A DNA stretch of 64,000 nucleotides from assembly GCA_009733775.1 (NCBI GenBank), contig WOGZ01000008.1, positions 247,009 to 311,008 of the forward strand, read 5' to 3'. This stretch comes from Alectoria sarmentosa (taxonomy: Eukaryota; Ascomycota; Lecanoromycetes; Lecanorales; Parmeliaceae). A program made the position numbers and the translations under genes. This document shows, in pieces, positions 12,646 to 24,603 of this stretch (position 1 is its first letter; each line of letters opens with the position of its first letter). The notes under the pieces were generated by a model. The model saw only the letters and a program-made list of their open reading frames with translations, did no database searches and had not been told where the DNA came from.

Positions 12646-13725
12646 CTCGGGTTGGCAGCGGACGAGACGATTAAGAAGACATAGGAGATGGGTTGGGTGT
12701 GTGTGGGGGGGGGGGGGATGGGGTATACACGGATGGTTGCCTCGGTAGGGGCTTGTCGATGGTACAAGCACTGGAGTCACTGAGATTACTGGCGACGACG
12801 TCAAGGCGCCCCATGGGCCGGACTGTATAACCGGACCATTGGTCCTTAATGGTCCAATCAATGAACCGACAGTCCGGACAGGCTCAGGTGTTCGGACAGA
12901 CGGTCCGGACCATTGGTCCTGACGGTTTGATTTGGACGGATATTTTAGGGGTACTGATGGAGGATGTTTTTGATAACAATAGGCCTGACGGCGAAATTTT
13001 TTCTCCTGAAGATGTTGCAAGACCTCTTTCAAATTCGCACTAACCGCTTTCATGATCTGCATGGCGACTAATATGGCAATTGCCCATAGTCCAGGCCCAT
13101 GGCCGTTAGCCTCATAAAGGCCCGTGGCCCACATTGTCTCCTTCTTCATTCGAATATTTCTCTTTCAAAGTCACATAGATTTCTTGGTCCCACCCACCCG
13201 CACCACCTCTACTGAGATAGTCACATACTCCAGGTCATGGCGTATAGATATGGGAGGTTTTCCCTAGCGCTGGGGCACGACGATATGCCTATTCTGGCCT
13301 CTTTTTGCTGCTGGCCCTGGCCTTGGGACGGCCCAATCACATTCAACGCATAGTTTTGCTCCGGTAACGTTAATGTGTGCGATGTATAAGAAAATTAATT
13401 ATTCAGCATTTGAATTGATGTCGACTGTCGACTTGAAATCAAGTTCATTAGCGCACATGGAGATCTCGCAGGTCTTGCCTAATTCTCACTTGCTCAAAAG
13501 CCGTTACGTTGCTCTCTCGCGTAAGCGGTACATATTTATATATATCGCCCAATCTGAGCTACTCTTCACAACAAAGGATGGCGACATTATCAGCTCAGAT
13601 ATCCTCAGCAGTCCAGTACGAGATCTTGAAGACGAACCCGTTCCCAGACACTCACATGGATTCACTCCCGGCCTGACTCAACGGCTCTGCAGTTCGAGCA
13701 GGTTGGATATCCCTGCTTGCATCCC
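12646..13725. other. Intergenic with a G-run and palindromic patch
   Basis: Contains a run of 13 or more G following GT repeats near 12698-12718, the GGACC cluster described separately, and a patch around 13090-13135 rich in GGCCCATGG-like palindromes. The minus-strand frame 12604-13149 begins with a plausible helical segment but becomes Pro/Arg/Thr/Gly low-complexity. I could not assign it. Confidence 0.35.
12833..12919. repeat. Cluster of GGACC/GGTCC palindromes
   Basis: Six copies of GGACC or its complement GGTCC occur within 87 bp, at 12833, 12841, 12851, 12902, 12907 and 12915. Two copies of GGACCATTGGTCC form short hairpin arms, and GGTCCGGACC at 12902-12911 is a perfect 10-bp palindrome. 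A long low-complexity minus-strand frame (12604-13149) covers it. This could be a decayed element end or a local amplification. Confidence 0.5.
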
Positions 13726-16454
13726 TCAACTTTTCGCATCAAACTCATCATACCGAATTCGCTGCCGATCCGCCCTCTTGGCCTCGTCCCCACGATGCAA
13801 ATCTTTAAGGTAATCCTTGAACTCCTGGGACATGTGCACGATCTGCTGGATATGTCTCTCGCGCAGTATAATCTTTCCATCCTCGTCCTTGTCGCCGTCG
13901 AAATCAGCTAGGGCAACTGCTGTTTGGAATGCTGTCTCAGACATGAAATCAGCCCTCCGCGATCCATCTCCCCCTACTTTGATCAGAAGGTAGGTAAAGT
14001 AAACCCCACTCACCATTCCGAATCTCCCTCCCATTCCACTTCAAGCTCGCCACTTCAAGTCCGGTCGTATAGAATATTGTCTCTATCGGGATTTGCATGA
14101 CATTCTTACGATCCCTAGCCAACTTATCGAAGAAAGTCTTCCAAACCTTGCGTCGGTCCTCTTCGGTGAAGTCGCGGTAATAGAGGGAGACATGGATACG
14201 GGAGACGAAGGCGTCATCGAAAGACCCGACGCGGTTGGTTGTCAGAAAGAGGATGCTCTGGCAATTTTCCATGGCACGGAGGAAGCCTATGCATTTTTTA
14301 TAAGTATTGTGATGGGGTTTGGGCTAATATTTGTCGACATGAAGGCAGTAAGAAATGGTAGGGATACTTGATACGAGGCTGTTTCGAGTCAAGTCTGAAT
14401 TCTCGCGCCGTTCCATGTAGACATCGGCTTCGTCAATGAGGAGGATGGCATTCCACCGCTTCGCGCGCGTGAAATAGTGATCGAGGTTTTTCTCCGCCTC
14501 CGACGGCACAGTGCCGATGTCACTGATGGTCAGGGAGAGGAGCGGACGCTTGGTGTATGCGGCGATACATTCTGTTCTTGTCAGTACACTTCAGCGGGAA
14601 ATTGGGGTACTCTGCAGATAATACCCGCTGTGTATGTTTTGCCGACACCAGGCTTGCCATGTAGCAAGAATATCTTGCCTTCACCTTTCCCATCTACGAA
14701 GTCAGCTACCCAGGGTTTTTGGGCAGGTTGATTTCTCGGATCGGGTTCATTTTGATAGTTCTTTGCCAACCCTTTGATCAATCGCCTCCTCTCGTCCCCT
14801 ATTACCAGTGTGTCTATCATCCCCGTATCGAAAGTGGGATCTGAAAAGCAGTATAGATCTAGGTATTCTGCCAGCGAACACTTTCGTTAGCCTCGCTCTT
14901 CTTTCAAGATGTCCGGTATAAAGGCAAGCAGTCAACCGGAGACTCTCGCCCCAAGCTCTAGATTTGAATACATATGCGTAGACTGACGGAGGACAGAGGA
15001 GGTATTGGTGGTCCGTAAGCGACATCGTTGTCTCCAGGTAAAGGTCATCGTAACTCGAATACATGGAAGTCTTGGGGCGAACGCTGCGTTGCTTGGACTT
15101 CAAGCACACATGGCAGAGGCATTCCGATTCTCCGTATGCTGGAGTATCATCAACTTGGCCCAGGGAAGGCTTGTCTTCTGAAGCCACTTCTCCATAGTAC
15201 ACTTCGCTATCCACCATCGTCAGTCCTTTGAACTGGCGTTCAAGTAAGCCAGATAATCGCAAAATGCATGATACCTTCTCAAGAGATACTCACGTTTCTC
15301 TTAGGCCAGGTATGGGTAAACCCATCATAGTCCATGCATTGCCTCTGGGCCAGCTTGAAAAAAGTCTTCCCCCTTTCCTCGAGCTTGTTTTTGAGTGGCT
15401 TGGTCTCCTCTCCCTCCTTCGACTTTTCCTTCCAAAACTCGCACGGAACCACAATGAGTGACGTGATCTCCTTCTCGCCATCGTACGGAGGCTGGTAAAG
15501 GAATCTGAGACGGCGTCCGATCTTATCTCCATCGTAATCCATATGCCATACCGTGATATTCAGCCTAGTAGGTCGACCTCTGGACATGCTATCTGAGATG
15601 GATCTGATGACATATCCGTTGTACTTGCCATCATCGTATGAGTCGGCGTAGACGGTGGTTCCAGGTCTGAAGAGTAGCCAAAGCATTTCGAATGTAGCAA
15701 CTCCTCGAGCATGACGTTGTCGTTCAGCATTCACTGCCGTACCTGACCGGTCAGATAAAAGGTTTTGCAGGATACCCAGGTGCTCATATGCGTTCGCATT
15801 ACGTTGACAGAGCTCGTCCTTTGGCTTGACTGCATTAGGATGGAATTCATCTCGATAAGCCTTCAAGTCCTCCTCGTGGTGGATCAGGGCCGCATAAGGC
15901 TCCGAAAAGGTATATGAATCTTCCAAGACGCTTTGGCTGGGGTAATACTCGGTCACAGACTGAAGGGCTTTAATGATGGCTGGAGAATTGATCTTCAGCA
16001 TGGTGTTTAATATACTGATTGCGGTCCGGGGCTCTTCCCTGTCGGTATCACTATATTTGTACGGTCTAAGTACTTGCACGTTCGTGATGACCTCGACAAC
16101 AGGCTTTCCGAGCGCCGACAGCGTATTCTGGACCTCCATTGGTTCATTGCTCTCCTTACTGAAGACAACATCTTCATCTTTATTTATATATTGAACTTTG
16201 TAAAGGACCGGCGGAGGAGGCTCCTCAGGAGGGGCATTCTCTTTCTCTTTCACTGGTTCAACCAGTCCCAAGGATTCTGGATTTGTACCTGACTCATACT
16301 TCCCATTTGAAGTCATGAATTTCTCGGGCAAGCCATTGGTCTCGCCAGATCCCGTGGGGGTATCACAGAGACTCTCCGCTGGCATCTGAGGCAGTTGAGC
16401 ATTAATGTCGCTGTTTGATGGCTCGGATCCAGTCATGGCTGGGTATATATTCAC
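13726..16454 (-). CDS. AAA-family ATPase with fungal DUF7025-like region
   Basis: Six exons on the minus strand: 16454-15294, 15232-14950 (or -14944), 14867-14625, 14571-14368, 14286-14014 and 13931-13726, giving about 789 residues. A second start at 16436 is possible. The first half carries the fungal region seen in this ATPase family (AYEHLGILQNLL, TFEMLWLLFRPGTTVYAD, then LTDHQYLLCPPSVYAYVFKS). The AAA module follows, with Walker A in LLHGKPGVGKTYT, Walker B in AILLIDEADVYMERR, and the sensor/arginine region FLTTNRVGSFDDAFVSRIHV. Exon joins restore TYTAECIAAY across intron 3 and NGREIRNAFQTAV across intron 5. The end of exon 2 is ambiguous: a GC donor (14949) or a weak GT donor (14943) both keep the frame. 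The substrate is unknown; the family is expanded in filamentous fungi. Confidence 0.88.
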
Positions 16455-17320
16455 TGAGCAGTGTGAGTTAGGAGCACTTTTAGCAGGCTTTCCAACACAT
16501 CAAGCGGTTAAGCATGGAACATATTGAACAGAGGCTAACAAAATGCTCGCTCATCTGCCTTACGATACTGCTTATAATGCTGCGATAGATCACAAGCTAG
16601 CCAGGCGATAGATGGCTGGAGGAAATTGAGCAAAATTGACATGAGAGATTCTTCGAGGCTGAAGATGAGGGACAGAAAGCAGAGATTGTCAGCCGGGCGG
16701 ATTGGTGACACCGGACACCGGGTAATGAAACTGCTGGCATGGTATTCAGCCTCGCACTGGCTGTGCGTTGACCAGCGCCTATGGCATCGGCCAATCACAG
16801 GGTCCCTGGGTGCGGATTTGGAACTTCAGGAAGTTGGTGTTCCAGAGCTTTGTGGAGGGGTGAGATAGTGATCCAGATAACTGTGGCCCAATAAACCGAA
16901 CGCATGCCACCTAATGTCGTTCATGCAGTGACCTTGCACAGGTGTTGGCTAGCCCCACATTGGCCAGTATTACGCCCCGTTTATCTGCGGTCAGGGCGAA
17001 GGGCGTCGAAAGGGGAAGGCGCTCTCTCTTATCATCCAATTGCCCCGCATCTTATGCAAGAGTCAGAGTAAGCCGATGCAACAGGCATCGCTCTGCTACC
17101 ACCAATGGGCAAGAAGAAATTGCGCTGAATAACCCAGCAGAACGACGATCCGCTACCAGCAAGCTTTGAGTCGTTGTGAAATACGCAATAAAGAAGGGCC
17201 CTTGAAGTCGACTATTGATCCAGGATTAATGGTAGATAGCAAGCATGATAGCGATGGTCACCCAGCTTGCTGCTTTCGATACTCTCGACCTGAAACACCT
17301 GCCTACCCCACCTTACCATC
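16455..17320. other. Intergenic between divergent ATPase and DUF7708 genes
   Basis: About 870 bp between two divergent starts. Only short frames without recognisable domains are present, so it most likely holds both promoters. I see no repeat. Confidence 0.4.
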
Positions 17321-19526
17321 ATGACTGAGGGCCCAGACGAACAAAGCTACCAGCCCAGAGCAAAAGAATTGTACCGAAGTTTCAGCTTTGAGCTCCAGGC
17401 TAGGATGTCTCCCGACGCGCCTTCCGATCAACTTGCCCGGATTGTAGTGGAAGACAGGAAGAGGGAGGATGATAGGGATGCGGAATTGGCCGAACTGCGA
17501 AAGCACTTCGAGCCTTGGAAAATTGCGGAGTGGGTAGCAAAGTCGTGATCAGTTGCGGAGTGAGGCTGACAATTTCGACCGCAGCGATCCCGACATTCGA
17601 AAGTTGGACGTGGAGCGTCAAAGATTGGATGATGCTTGGACTCAATTCCGGCATATCCTTCCCCCTGATGCGCGCGTCGAGTTAGCAAGACGCCCGGTAG
17701 AATTTCAAGACGTCGTTAGTGTGATGAAAGGGATTGAGAACGAGTGGCAGCAAAAGAAGGAGAAGGGGGCGTGGGGCAGCACAAAAAAATACTTCCGACG
17801 TGTCAGCAACACATTACACTCCCATTCGACTCTCCTCCAAGTTCTGCCAGCCGATAGTCAGTATGCATCGATTTTTTGCGGAACATTACAGAGTCTTATA
17901 AAGGTAAGACTAGCTTCCTCAAAATGCAAAGTCCGACACTCGAGTCCTAACCCTGCAGCTTGAATGAAGGCCTCGGCGAATTATGAAAAGATCGCGGCTG
18001 GCTTGTCTCGGGCACTGCTTGAGATTACTGAGGCCGTCGCTGTTTGCGCCAAAGAGTCTGCATTGTACGCCACCAAGGCATTCATAGGCAGTATCGCTAC
18101 CTTGTACGCACATATCTTCTGCTTCTTGAGAAACGCCATTGAATGGTATACAAAGAGGTCCTCAAGTCGACTGCTTTCCAGCTTCAAGGAAGATTTCTAT
18201 GAGAAGTTTGAGGACCAGATAGGCAACATCAAGTACATCTCTGCTTCGATCAATCGAGAAGCTCAGCACGCGTCGAACTGCGAACTCCGATACACGAGAC
18301 TGGAATTGGCAGAGCTCAGGCAGAATGCGAGTATTGGGCTGCAGGGTCTGGAGAGGGAGGCTGCTGAGAGAAGAGAGCGAGAGGAGCGAGTCGCTGAAGA
18401 AAAGGCCAGAGAATCGAAAAACACACGTATGCTTTTGGCGGACCAGGCGAGAATCCTTCACGGAATCAAAGCTATACTTCAAGGGCAGGCATCAGCCTTC
18501 CTCCTTGATGGATACGCTCACAGCAGGGGTGAGTATCAAGCATATTTCTTCTAGGGAAAGGATTCTACGCTAAACTCTACGAAGAAACAGAAGCAACCCG
18601 AAGCCGACAGATGTTGAAAGACGTCGCGTCAAGTCTACTACTCGATAACAGTAAGCTACTATCTATCCTGCTGATCTAGACTGAGCGGGGGGCGTTGATG
18701 CTTTGTAGGATCCCTAGGAAGAGATGAACTGCTGCTCTTCTCCAGTCATCTTGAGGACCACATCGATCGTGACCGCGTCGTGATGGAGCATGATGGATCT
18801 TCCGTTTCATACATGGATTGGCAAGTTGTATCCGCTCTGGAAGAATGGACGACAAGTAGGTCTCAGGTGCTTTGCATCGTCGGCCCAAATCAGGTGGTAG
18901 ACACGTCCCCAACGACTATGGTTGCTACTCAATACGTGGTGTCTGCAAATCAGGCAAACATCCCGATAATCTCGTACTTTTGTGAACTCCCGCGACCTCG
19001 CACGAGGCTACCGAGGGGTGTGACCGCAGAAATGAGTGGACTTCTTTCCTTGACGTATGCACTCATACGGCAATTGATAGAATTGTTGCCCTCTTTCATG
19101 AATTACACCGACGGACTGGGAAAGCAGAGGTTCGAAAGGCTCGACGGAAGCGTAGACTCCTATGACGAAGCCATCACACTGCTGGGAGAGCTACTTGACC
19201 TCTCACCGCCTATGCTTTTTTGTGTCATTGATGCTTTCGAGGTTTTGGATGACAGAAGTACCGCGAGGCATGTGACAGCCTTCGTCAACACACTTCGCGG
19301 GCACGAGATATACAAAAGTCCTCTATCTACAGGCTCGGATCGGGTCCTGAAGATTTTGTTCACTACCGCTGGAAGATCGAGGAGTTTGTTGACGGATCTG
19401 AGAGATGATGAATTGGTATTTGCAGAGCGAGCTGGTTCTGCTCTAAACCCGGGGAGGCCTTCGGCGGGGAGGAGATCGCTATCACCCACGGCTCTACAAT
19501 CCTTGAAGCATGATGCATCTCTATGA
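17321..19526 (+). CDS. DUF7708-type fungal protein with degenerate NTPase-like domain
   Basis: Exons 17321-17443, 17553-17903, 17970-18528, 18591-18650 and 18709-19526 join in frame (636 residues). The 17444-17552 gap is either a weak intron (no good branch site) or a one-base frameshift near 17544, because the ORF continues with coding-like text to 17548. The middle matches the DUF7708 helical domain (IATLYAHIFCFLRNAIEWYT, WTQFRHILPPDARVELA). A coiled coil with LQGLEREAAERREREERVAE follows. The C-terminal half resembles a STAND-like NTPase: a beta strand and loop VLCIVGPNQVVDTSPTT sits where Walker A would be but lacks GxxxxGK[ST]. ISYFCELPRP and PPMLFCVIDAFEVLDD follow, the latter Walker-B-like. 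Such proteins are NLR-like and of unknown role; here nucleotide hydrolysis looks lost. Confidence 0.75.
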
Positions 19527-20732
19527 TTCTATCGTCCGACTGTTGAGTTTTTAGTTGGTTCCCAGCCTCCTCCAGCTGTTGTCTGTGCAGTCGCATACTT
19601 TTGTACTACAGAGGAAAGCTTCAGGGGAGCTTTGGAAATTATCAATCCATTCTACACATCACATACCTGATATTTCAACATCGACTCCGCCAGGATGGCA
19701 AGAGCGTCCTACGTCAAATCTTGTTTCGATTTATACTGTCTTTTTTACCGGCAACGACCTCGAATATCGCTCCCTCCCCCCTACCCTACAAAATATCCTG
19801 AATGCCACCCCACCTACTGAAACCTTAGAAAAAAAAGGGAAAAAAACCACCGGCGCCGAGCGCGCTCCAATCCTGCATATACTCAAAACCTGTTGTGTTC
19901 GTTCATTCAAGTCAGACACGTCCGGACGGTCCCCCCAAGGCTGCTTTGCTTTACGCCAGGTACAATCGTATCAAACGCCTCCCTTCCCCCCCAATACCAG
20001 TGAAAATGCTGCCAAATTGTTCGTTTAAAAAGGACTTTTTCTTTTCTTCAGGCTAGCGATATGCGTGCTGTTTGTGGAAAAATAATAATTCGACGTTTCG
20101 GCATATGGGCCTCGAAAGTACTTGGGCACGGAGAGAGACGGCTGTTGACGAACACGATAGGATAGGGTAGAGTCGATGGCTATGCGGGTGGTGTTGAGAA
20201 AGAAGAAGAGGGGGGGGGGGGGAGGGGGCGTGTTTTGGTATTTCTTGGGGATGGTTCGTGTTCTATAAAAGTTGCGTTTTCGTCCTTTCGGTGATGTTGC
20301 TGTTTCCTTTCGACAGGGGTTTCTCGACTGGATTGATGCTGGCTGGGTAGAGAGGGGGGGGATTTGTTAGTCTTTGGCGCGGTTTTCGGCACGGTGTGGA
20401 GTCTGTCGGAGTATATGAAGGGTATGGTCGGAAATAGAGGAGTATAGGTGGTGAGTAGCCTGGAGAGTATTGCATTGCAATTTTCGCGCTCGTCGTACTA
20501 TCACTACACAGTATAAGAGTATCGTTCTTGCTGGGAGTCGTTGGAAGTGTTTTTTCAATATCGAAGCGGTTTTTTCAATGTGAGAGGGTGAATTGATGAT
20601 GCTGTACAGCTTTCTTAACCTGTTTTGGTTTCTTTCCTCCTCTATGACAATGAACGATTGTTTCTTCATCGAGTTTTAAAAACCCCCCCTTCTTCAGCAA
20701 ATTCCCCTGCCTCCTCAAATATTTTTATAGAT
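19527..20732. other. Intergenic, low complexity
   Basis: About 1.2 kb between the convergent DUF7708 and FAD oxidase genes. It contains a G-run near 20209-20222 and purine- or pyrimidine-rich stretches. No supported gene. Confidence 0.35.
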
Positions 20733-22582
20733 CTATGCTGGCAATTTAAACCCGCCAGGGACCTGTTTCTGAAAAATCCCATGTGGATCGTACTTCGTCG
20801 CCGCCGCCCGCAGACTCGCCACATTTTCCCATCCGTAACTCGATATCGGATCCTGGTCCTGATTCGCATAGTTCAGGTACACGAACTCATGCAGCATTCC
20901 CATATCTCTGGCCGCTTCGTTTGCTTTCTGCATGATTATTTGAGCCGTGTGTTGCACAAATGCGTCGGCGGATGTGGAGGCCCAGAAGGCGCTGAGGAGA
21001 AGTACTGCAAGCACCGATTTTTCAGCCTTGGGTTCTACGTATGGGGTATTGGGCTTCGCCAAGAGGGCGTGGATCTGGTGCTTACCGACGCCATTACCGT
21101 CGGTAGGCGTTGTGCCGAGCGAGTTGCCACCCTTTACTGGGCCGTATTTTGTAACTAGCGTGGGTAACGGTTCGAAGGCGAGACTCCAGAGTAAACCGCC
21201 TGGGACTTGCGAATAGGTTGAATAGATCGTCTCGTTACTGATGTCGAGGATCTTGGCAAGTAGCGTGGCTGAGACACCATAGGTCGCTGTGTAGAAGAGC
21301 GAATTTCTGTGGCAAGATAGAAACATGTCAGTTCCGAAGGACTCAATTTAAAGTCTCCATTCCGGCGAATCTTGAGACCAGATCCAGTAACAGGGCTAGT
21401 ATTCATGAATTTGGTTGGTGCTTACAATTGTACAGGCAGTCCCGGTTCATTCGTCAAAGTACTGAGATTTGTAAATCCCAAGGTATTTTGAAGTTGCGGT
21501 TCAATCGCCAATAAGCCCTCGAACACAGGAGGGTCTGCTACTGGTTTCGTATACGTGGCCAGATGCCCGATGAGCCATTGCTGGCTTGTGGAATTGAAAG
21601 TGAGACCGGTGACGAGAGAGGCGTAAGGGTCGTATTGAGGCGCTGAGGCAATTTTCGCAAAGGCTTCGAAGACTTCATCGCTACTGTCTATGGACTGTGT
21701 GAGAGAACCACCCCATAGGTCACCCTGGGAAAATGTCTGGAGATCAAAGCGAGTGATAACGCCGAAGTTGTTGCTGCCGCCTTTAAGGGCACGCCAGAGG
21801 TCTGATCGGGCTGTGGCGTTGGCATTGACAATGGCGCCGGATGCGAGAACGATCTATGGCTATTAGCTCAGCAGCACTGAACAAGGCTTTCGCGCAAGGG
21901 ACCCACTTGAAAGTTCACCACATTGTCGCACGCCCATCCTTCTCGAGGTGCAAAATAGGAAATGCCGCCTAGAATGGAATAAGTCAACATCGGGTGAAGT
22001 TCCGGGAGAAAAAGAAAGATAGACCTCCGAGAGTCAGTCCGCCAACCCCAACTGCAGCATTTCGGCCGCCAGCTACCGCAACACCGAGGCCATCCAGGTA
22101 AAGATAGACGTCCAACCAAGATGCCCCTGCGTCAACACTAGCAATGGTTTTATCCCCATTAACAGTCACCGAGGCCAGACCGGTCATATCGATGGTAACT
22201 CCTGATTGCTGAACAGTTTCGGAGTCAGCGTTTCTTTCTCCAAATAGATGTTTGAGTTGTGAGACAACTTCAGGGAGTCAAGTACTCCGGGAACTTGAAT
22301 CACCGCCCATGTTCAAGTGTTGGCTCCAAAACTACAACTTACGATATTTGCGGCTCCAGTCTGTGGTGCATGGCCCGCTCCTTTGATGGCAAATGGGCAT
22401 CCTTGATTGCCGGCGATGGTCGAAACAGCTGTGGATACATCGTCTACTGTGGATGGCACTACGATGCATGTCGGTGAAAGCTCTGCTTCTTGAAGAGACC
22501 AGTATGCTCCCTCAGTTGCCAGATACGCGAATGAGTTAGGGAAGGAGACCTTGGGGCCTAGTATGTGTGCAAGTTGACTGCA
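20733..22582 (-). CDS. FAD-linked oxidase, berberine-bridge-enzyme-like (secreted type)
   Basis: Five exons join in frame: 22582-22343, 22208-22025, 21968-21907, 21853-21426 and 21306-20733 (495 residues). A short first exon, probably a signal peptide, must lie upstream; I could not place its ATG. The FAD_binding_4 domain shows the expected order: SPTCIVVPSTVDDVSTAVST, the His for 8-alpha-histidyl FAD in IKGAGHAPQTGAANI, GGRNAAVGVGGLTLGG, and the Cys for the second flavin bond in REGWACDNVVNFQ. The BBE C-terminal motif is YLNYANQDQDPISSYGWEN followed by KYDPHGIFQ. These enzymes oxidise alcohols, sugars or secondary-metabolite intermediates using O2 and often sit in biosynthetic clusters. No other cluster gene is recognisable next to it. 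Substrate unknown. Confidence 0.87.
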
Positions 22583-23699
22583 CTGTTATTTGAGGATTTA
22601 GCTGATGAGAAGGCAGTTGGGTTCACATGTGAGTGCAATGATTTCAGGGGAGAGAGCGATTGAAAGGGAAACAAACACAAGAGGTAATGGGCTGAAAATG
22701 AACACCGATCTGGCTATTGCTTTGAGCCATAATATGAAGGCCAACAGTAGTATATGAAAAGGTTTTTAAGCAAGATGGGGACGTGCAGCGATAGGTATGA
22801 TGGTTTGAAGAATACAAAGACTAGATTTCCGTGCTAGAAGGTGGGAACACTCTCGTATTTGAAGGTCAGCATAAGCAGGCGTAGAAGAGGCGATCGGAGC
22901 CATGTTTGTGATTTATGTATGTGATTAAATCCTTCAAGCTTCCTTGGACACTGTGTGGGCTCAGCTTGAGCCGCATGGGCTGAGCTATTCACCGGCTGTA
23001 TCGAATTCGCTGCCAAAATTCTCCGTCATCTCCGTTCCGAAATGCGGGGAAGCGGCCGCCTAATGCTGGACCTTACCTTACGCAATCAGCCCCTTGCGTA
23101 CTACTAACGGTTAAAAGCGGCGTCGAGACTTTGAATCAGACGCTAAAGTATTTCACCACGCGAGGGGCAGCTTCCAGTTGCCTCGCGTATGTTGGTTGTG
23201 ACTGGCGGCGACTATTACTCATGTAGCCACTTCTGCAACGATTATTTCCCATCTCCACAACCACGGATTTTGAAGAGATGAAATAACAAAGTTGTTTTAA
23301 ACGTTATGAAATTCACTCTTGGCGCAAAACCTTTCTGTCAAATACATCGAGGAGATGCAGCTGGGACAGGGCATCGAGAGATACGGATTGCGCAGCCGTG
23401 ATTAAAATTACTCCGTAGGTCGAGCCCCCTGTGCGTAGCTTGTATCCTGCCTGCGAATCCTCCATAATATTGCGCAGATGTAAATACGAGTACGTAAGCC
23501 ATACCCCCACATACCTCCATGATCATCCAGCAAACAAACAATTGGCTCAATGGAACACCTGCGGCCCGCGGGGATGCCAGTGATGATGCCCTCGAGTGGT
23601 CACAATGTGTTCAGAAGATAAGAAATACAGTCAGACCCAACAAGACTTTTGGCGCGTGACAGCAATACCAGGCTGCCAGATAGACCCTTCCTTCAACCA
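22583..23699. other. Upstream region of the FAD oxidase, no further gene seen
   Basis: Contains the unresolved first exon of the oxidase (a hydrophobic stretch is encoded on the minus strand around 22640-22740, but without a usable ATG in that frame). The rest has no recognisable coding. Confidence 0.35.
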
Positions 23700-24603
23700 T
23701 GCTGATGATGCCTTTCGCTCTAGCTTCCATTGTACCTTCCACCGCCCTCTCCAACTACCTCTCCAACTCCGCATCGAGATCTACCAGCCTGACTTCATCG
23801 GCCTTCCCGACCACCGTACAGATCATCAAATTGAACGACCTGTTGGCCGGATGCCTTCCAAGAGTTGATTGCGGAGCGAAAAGGGCATCAGACCCTTCTC
23901 AGAAGGCTTTCACGAGCGTAAGCGCGCCTGAGAGGGCAAATATAACAGCTGCTGCTTTGACCTGTAGACAGGTCTACCTTGGAGCAGCGCCGATGTAATA
24001 CGGAGGCACCAGGAGGTATAATCTGACATTTCCGTTCGAGGCAATGGCAGGGGCGCTTTTTGGAGAGTCTTGGGCCTAAGAACAAGATACAAGGCATTGA
24101 CTTGGGAATACAGGAAGCCGTCCGTTACATTTGGGTAAAACTACACTCTCATCGTATGACGGCACTGGCTCCCAAAATCCCGCGCCTTACACGGCTGGAT
24201 ATCTTAAATGAAGCCGCCCGACAAGAGAAGCTAGTCTTGAAGGTACTGAAAAAGACTTCCGGCGCCGTGGCCTCAGAAAATGCTGTCTCTGAAGACCATG
24301 ACTTATGGTCACGTGGACTTTTCCCAAGTCAGCCAGTCTAGAGAGAATGAAGACTACGCTCTAAAGATGACCAAAAAGTGGAATTATTTCCGCAAGCCGC
24401 GGCGACTGAGGCTCTTTGGCGATGCAATCGGATCGGAGATGTGGGACTCTATCAAGGTTGTTCACGTACAACCCAATGAGGCTACAATGGCCGACGAAAT
24501 TCTGAGATTCCCAAATCTGGACATTATACACCTATCAAATCATGATCGCGGCGTTTGGCACGTCTCGACAATTCAAACACTTCGGGGCAAGCTGAAGCGT
24601 TGA
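23700..24603 (+). pseudogene. Decayed F-box-like / 2EXR-like gene
   Basis: Pieces of a familiar fungal pattern occur in order but in different frames. An F-box-like start (LPLQLRIEIYQ) is near 23750. LTCRQVYLGAAPM is at about 23960-23995 and is followed by an in-frame TAA at 23996. FPFEAMAGALF is beyond the stop, then after a frame change FLESLGPKNKIQGIDLG near 24056-24105. A last segment ends at 24603. In intact relatives the TCRQ-x-Y-x-EAAP-x-Y motif is followed directly by Tyr, so the TAA lies exactly where coding should continue. I found no splice model that repairs it. I judge it a pseudogene with at least one nonsense codon and one frameshift. Confidence 0.5.

Noticed and set aside
12604..13149. 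Minus-strand frame of 181 residues with a helical start.
   Set aside because: Most of it is Pro/Arg/Thr low-complexity created by the GGACC palindromes and the G-run; no domain or homologue recalled.
15028..15231. Plus-strand frames opposite the AAA ATPase exons.
   Set aside because: They mirror the coding exons on the other strand and have no independent support.
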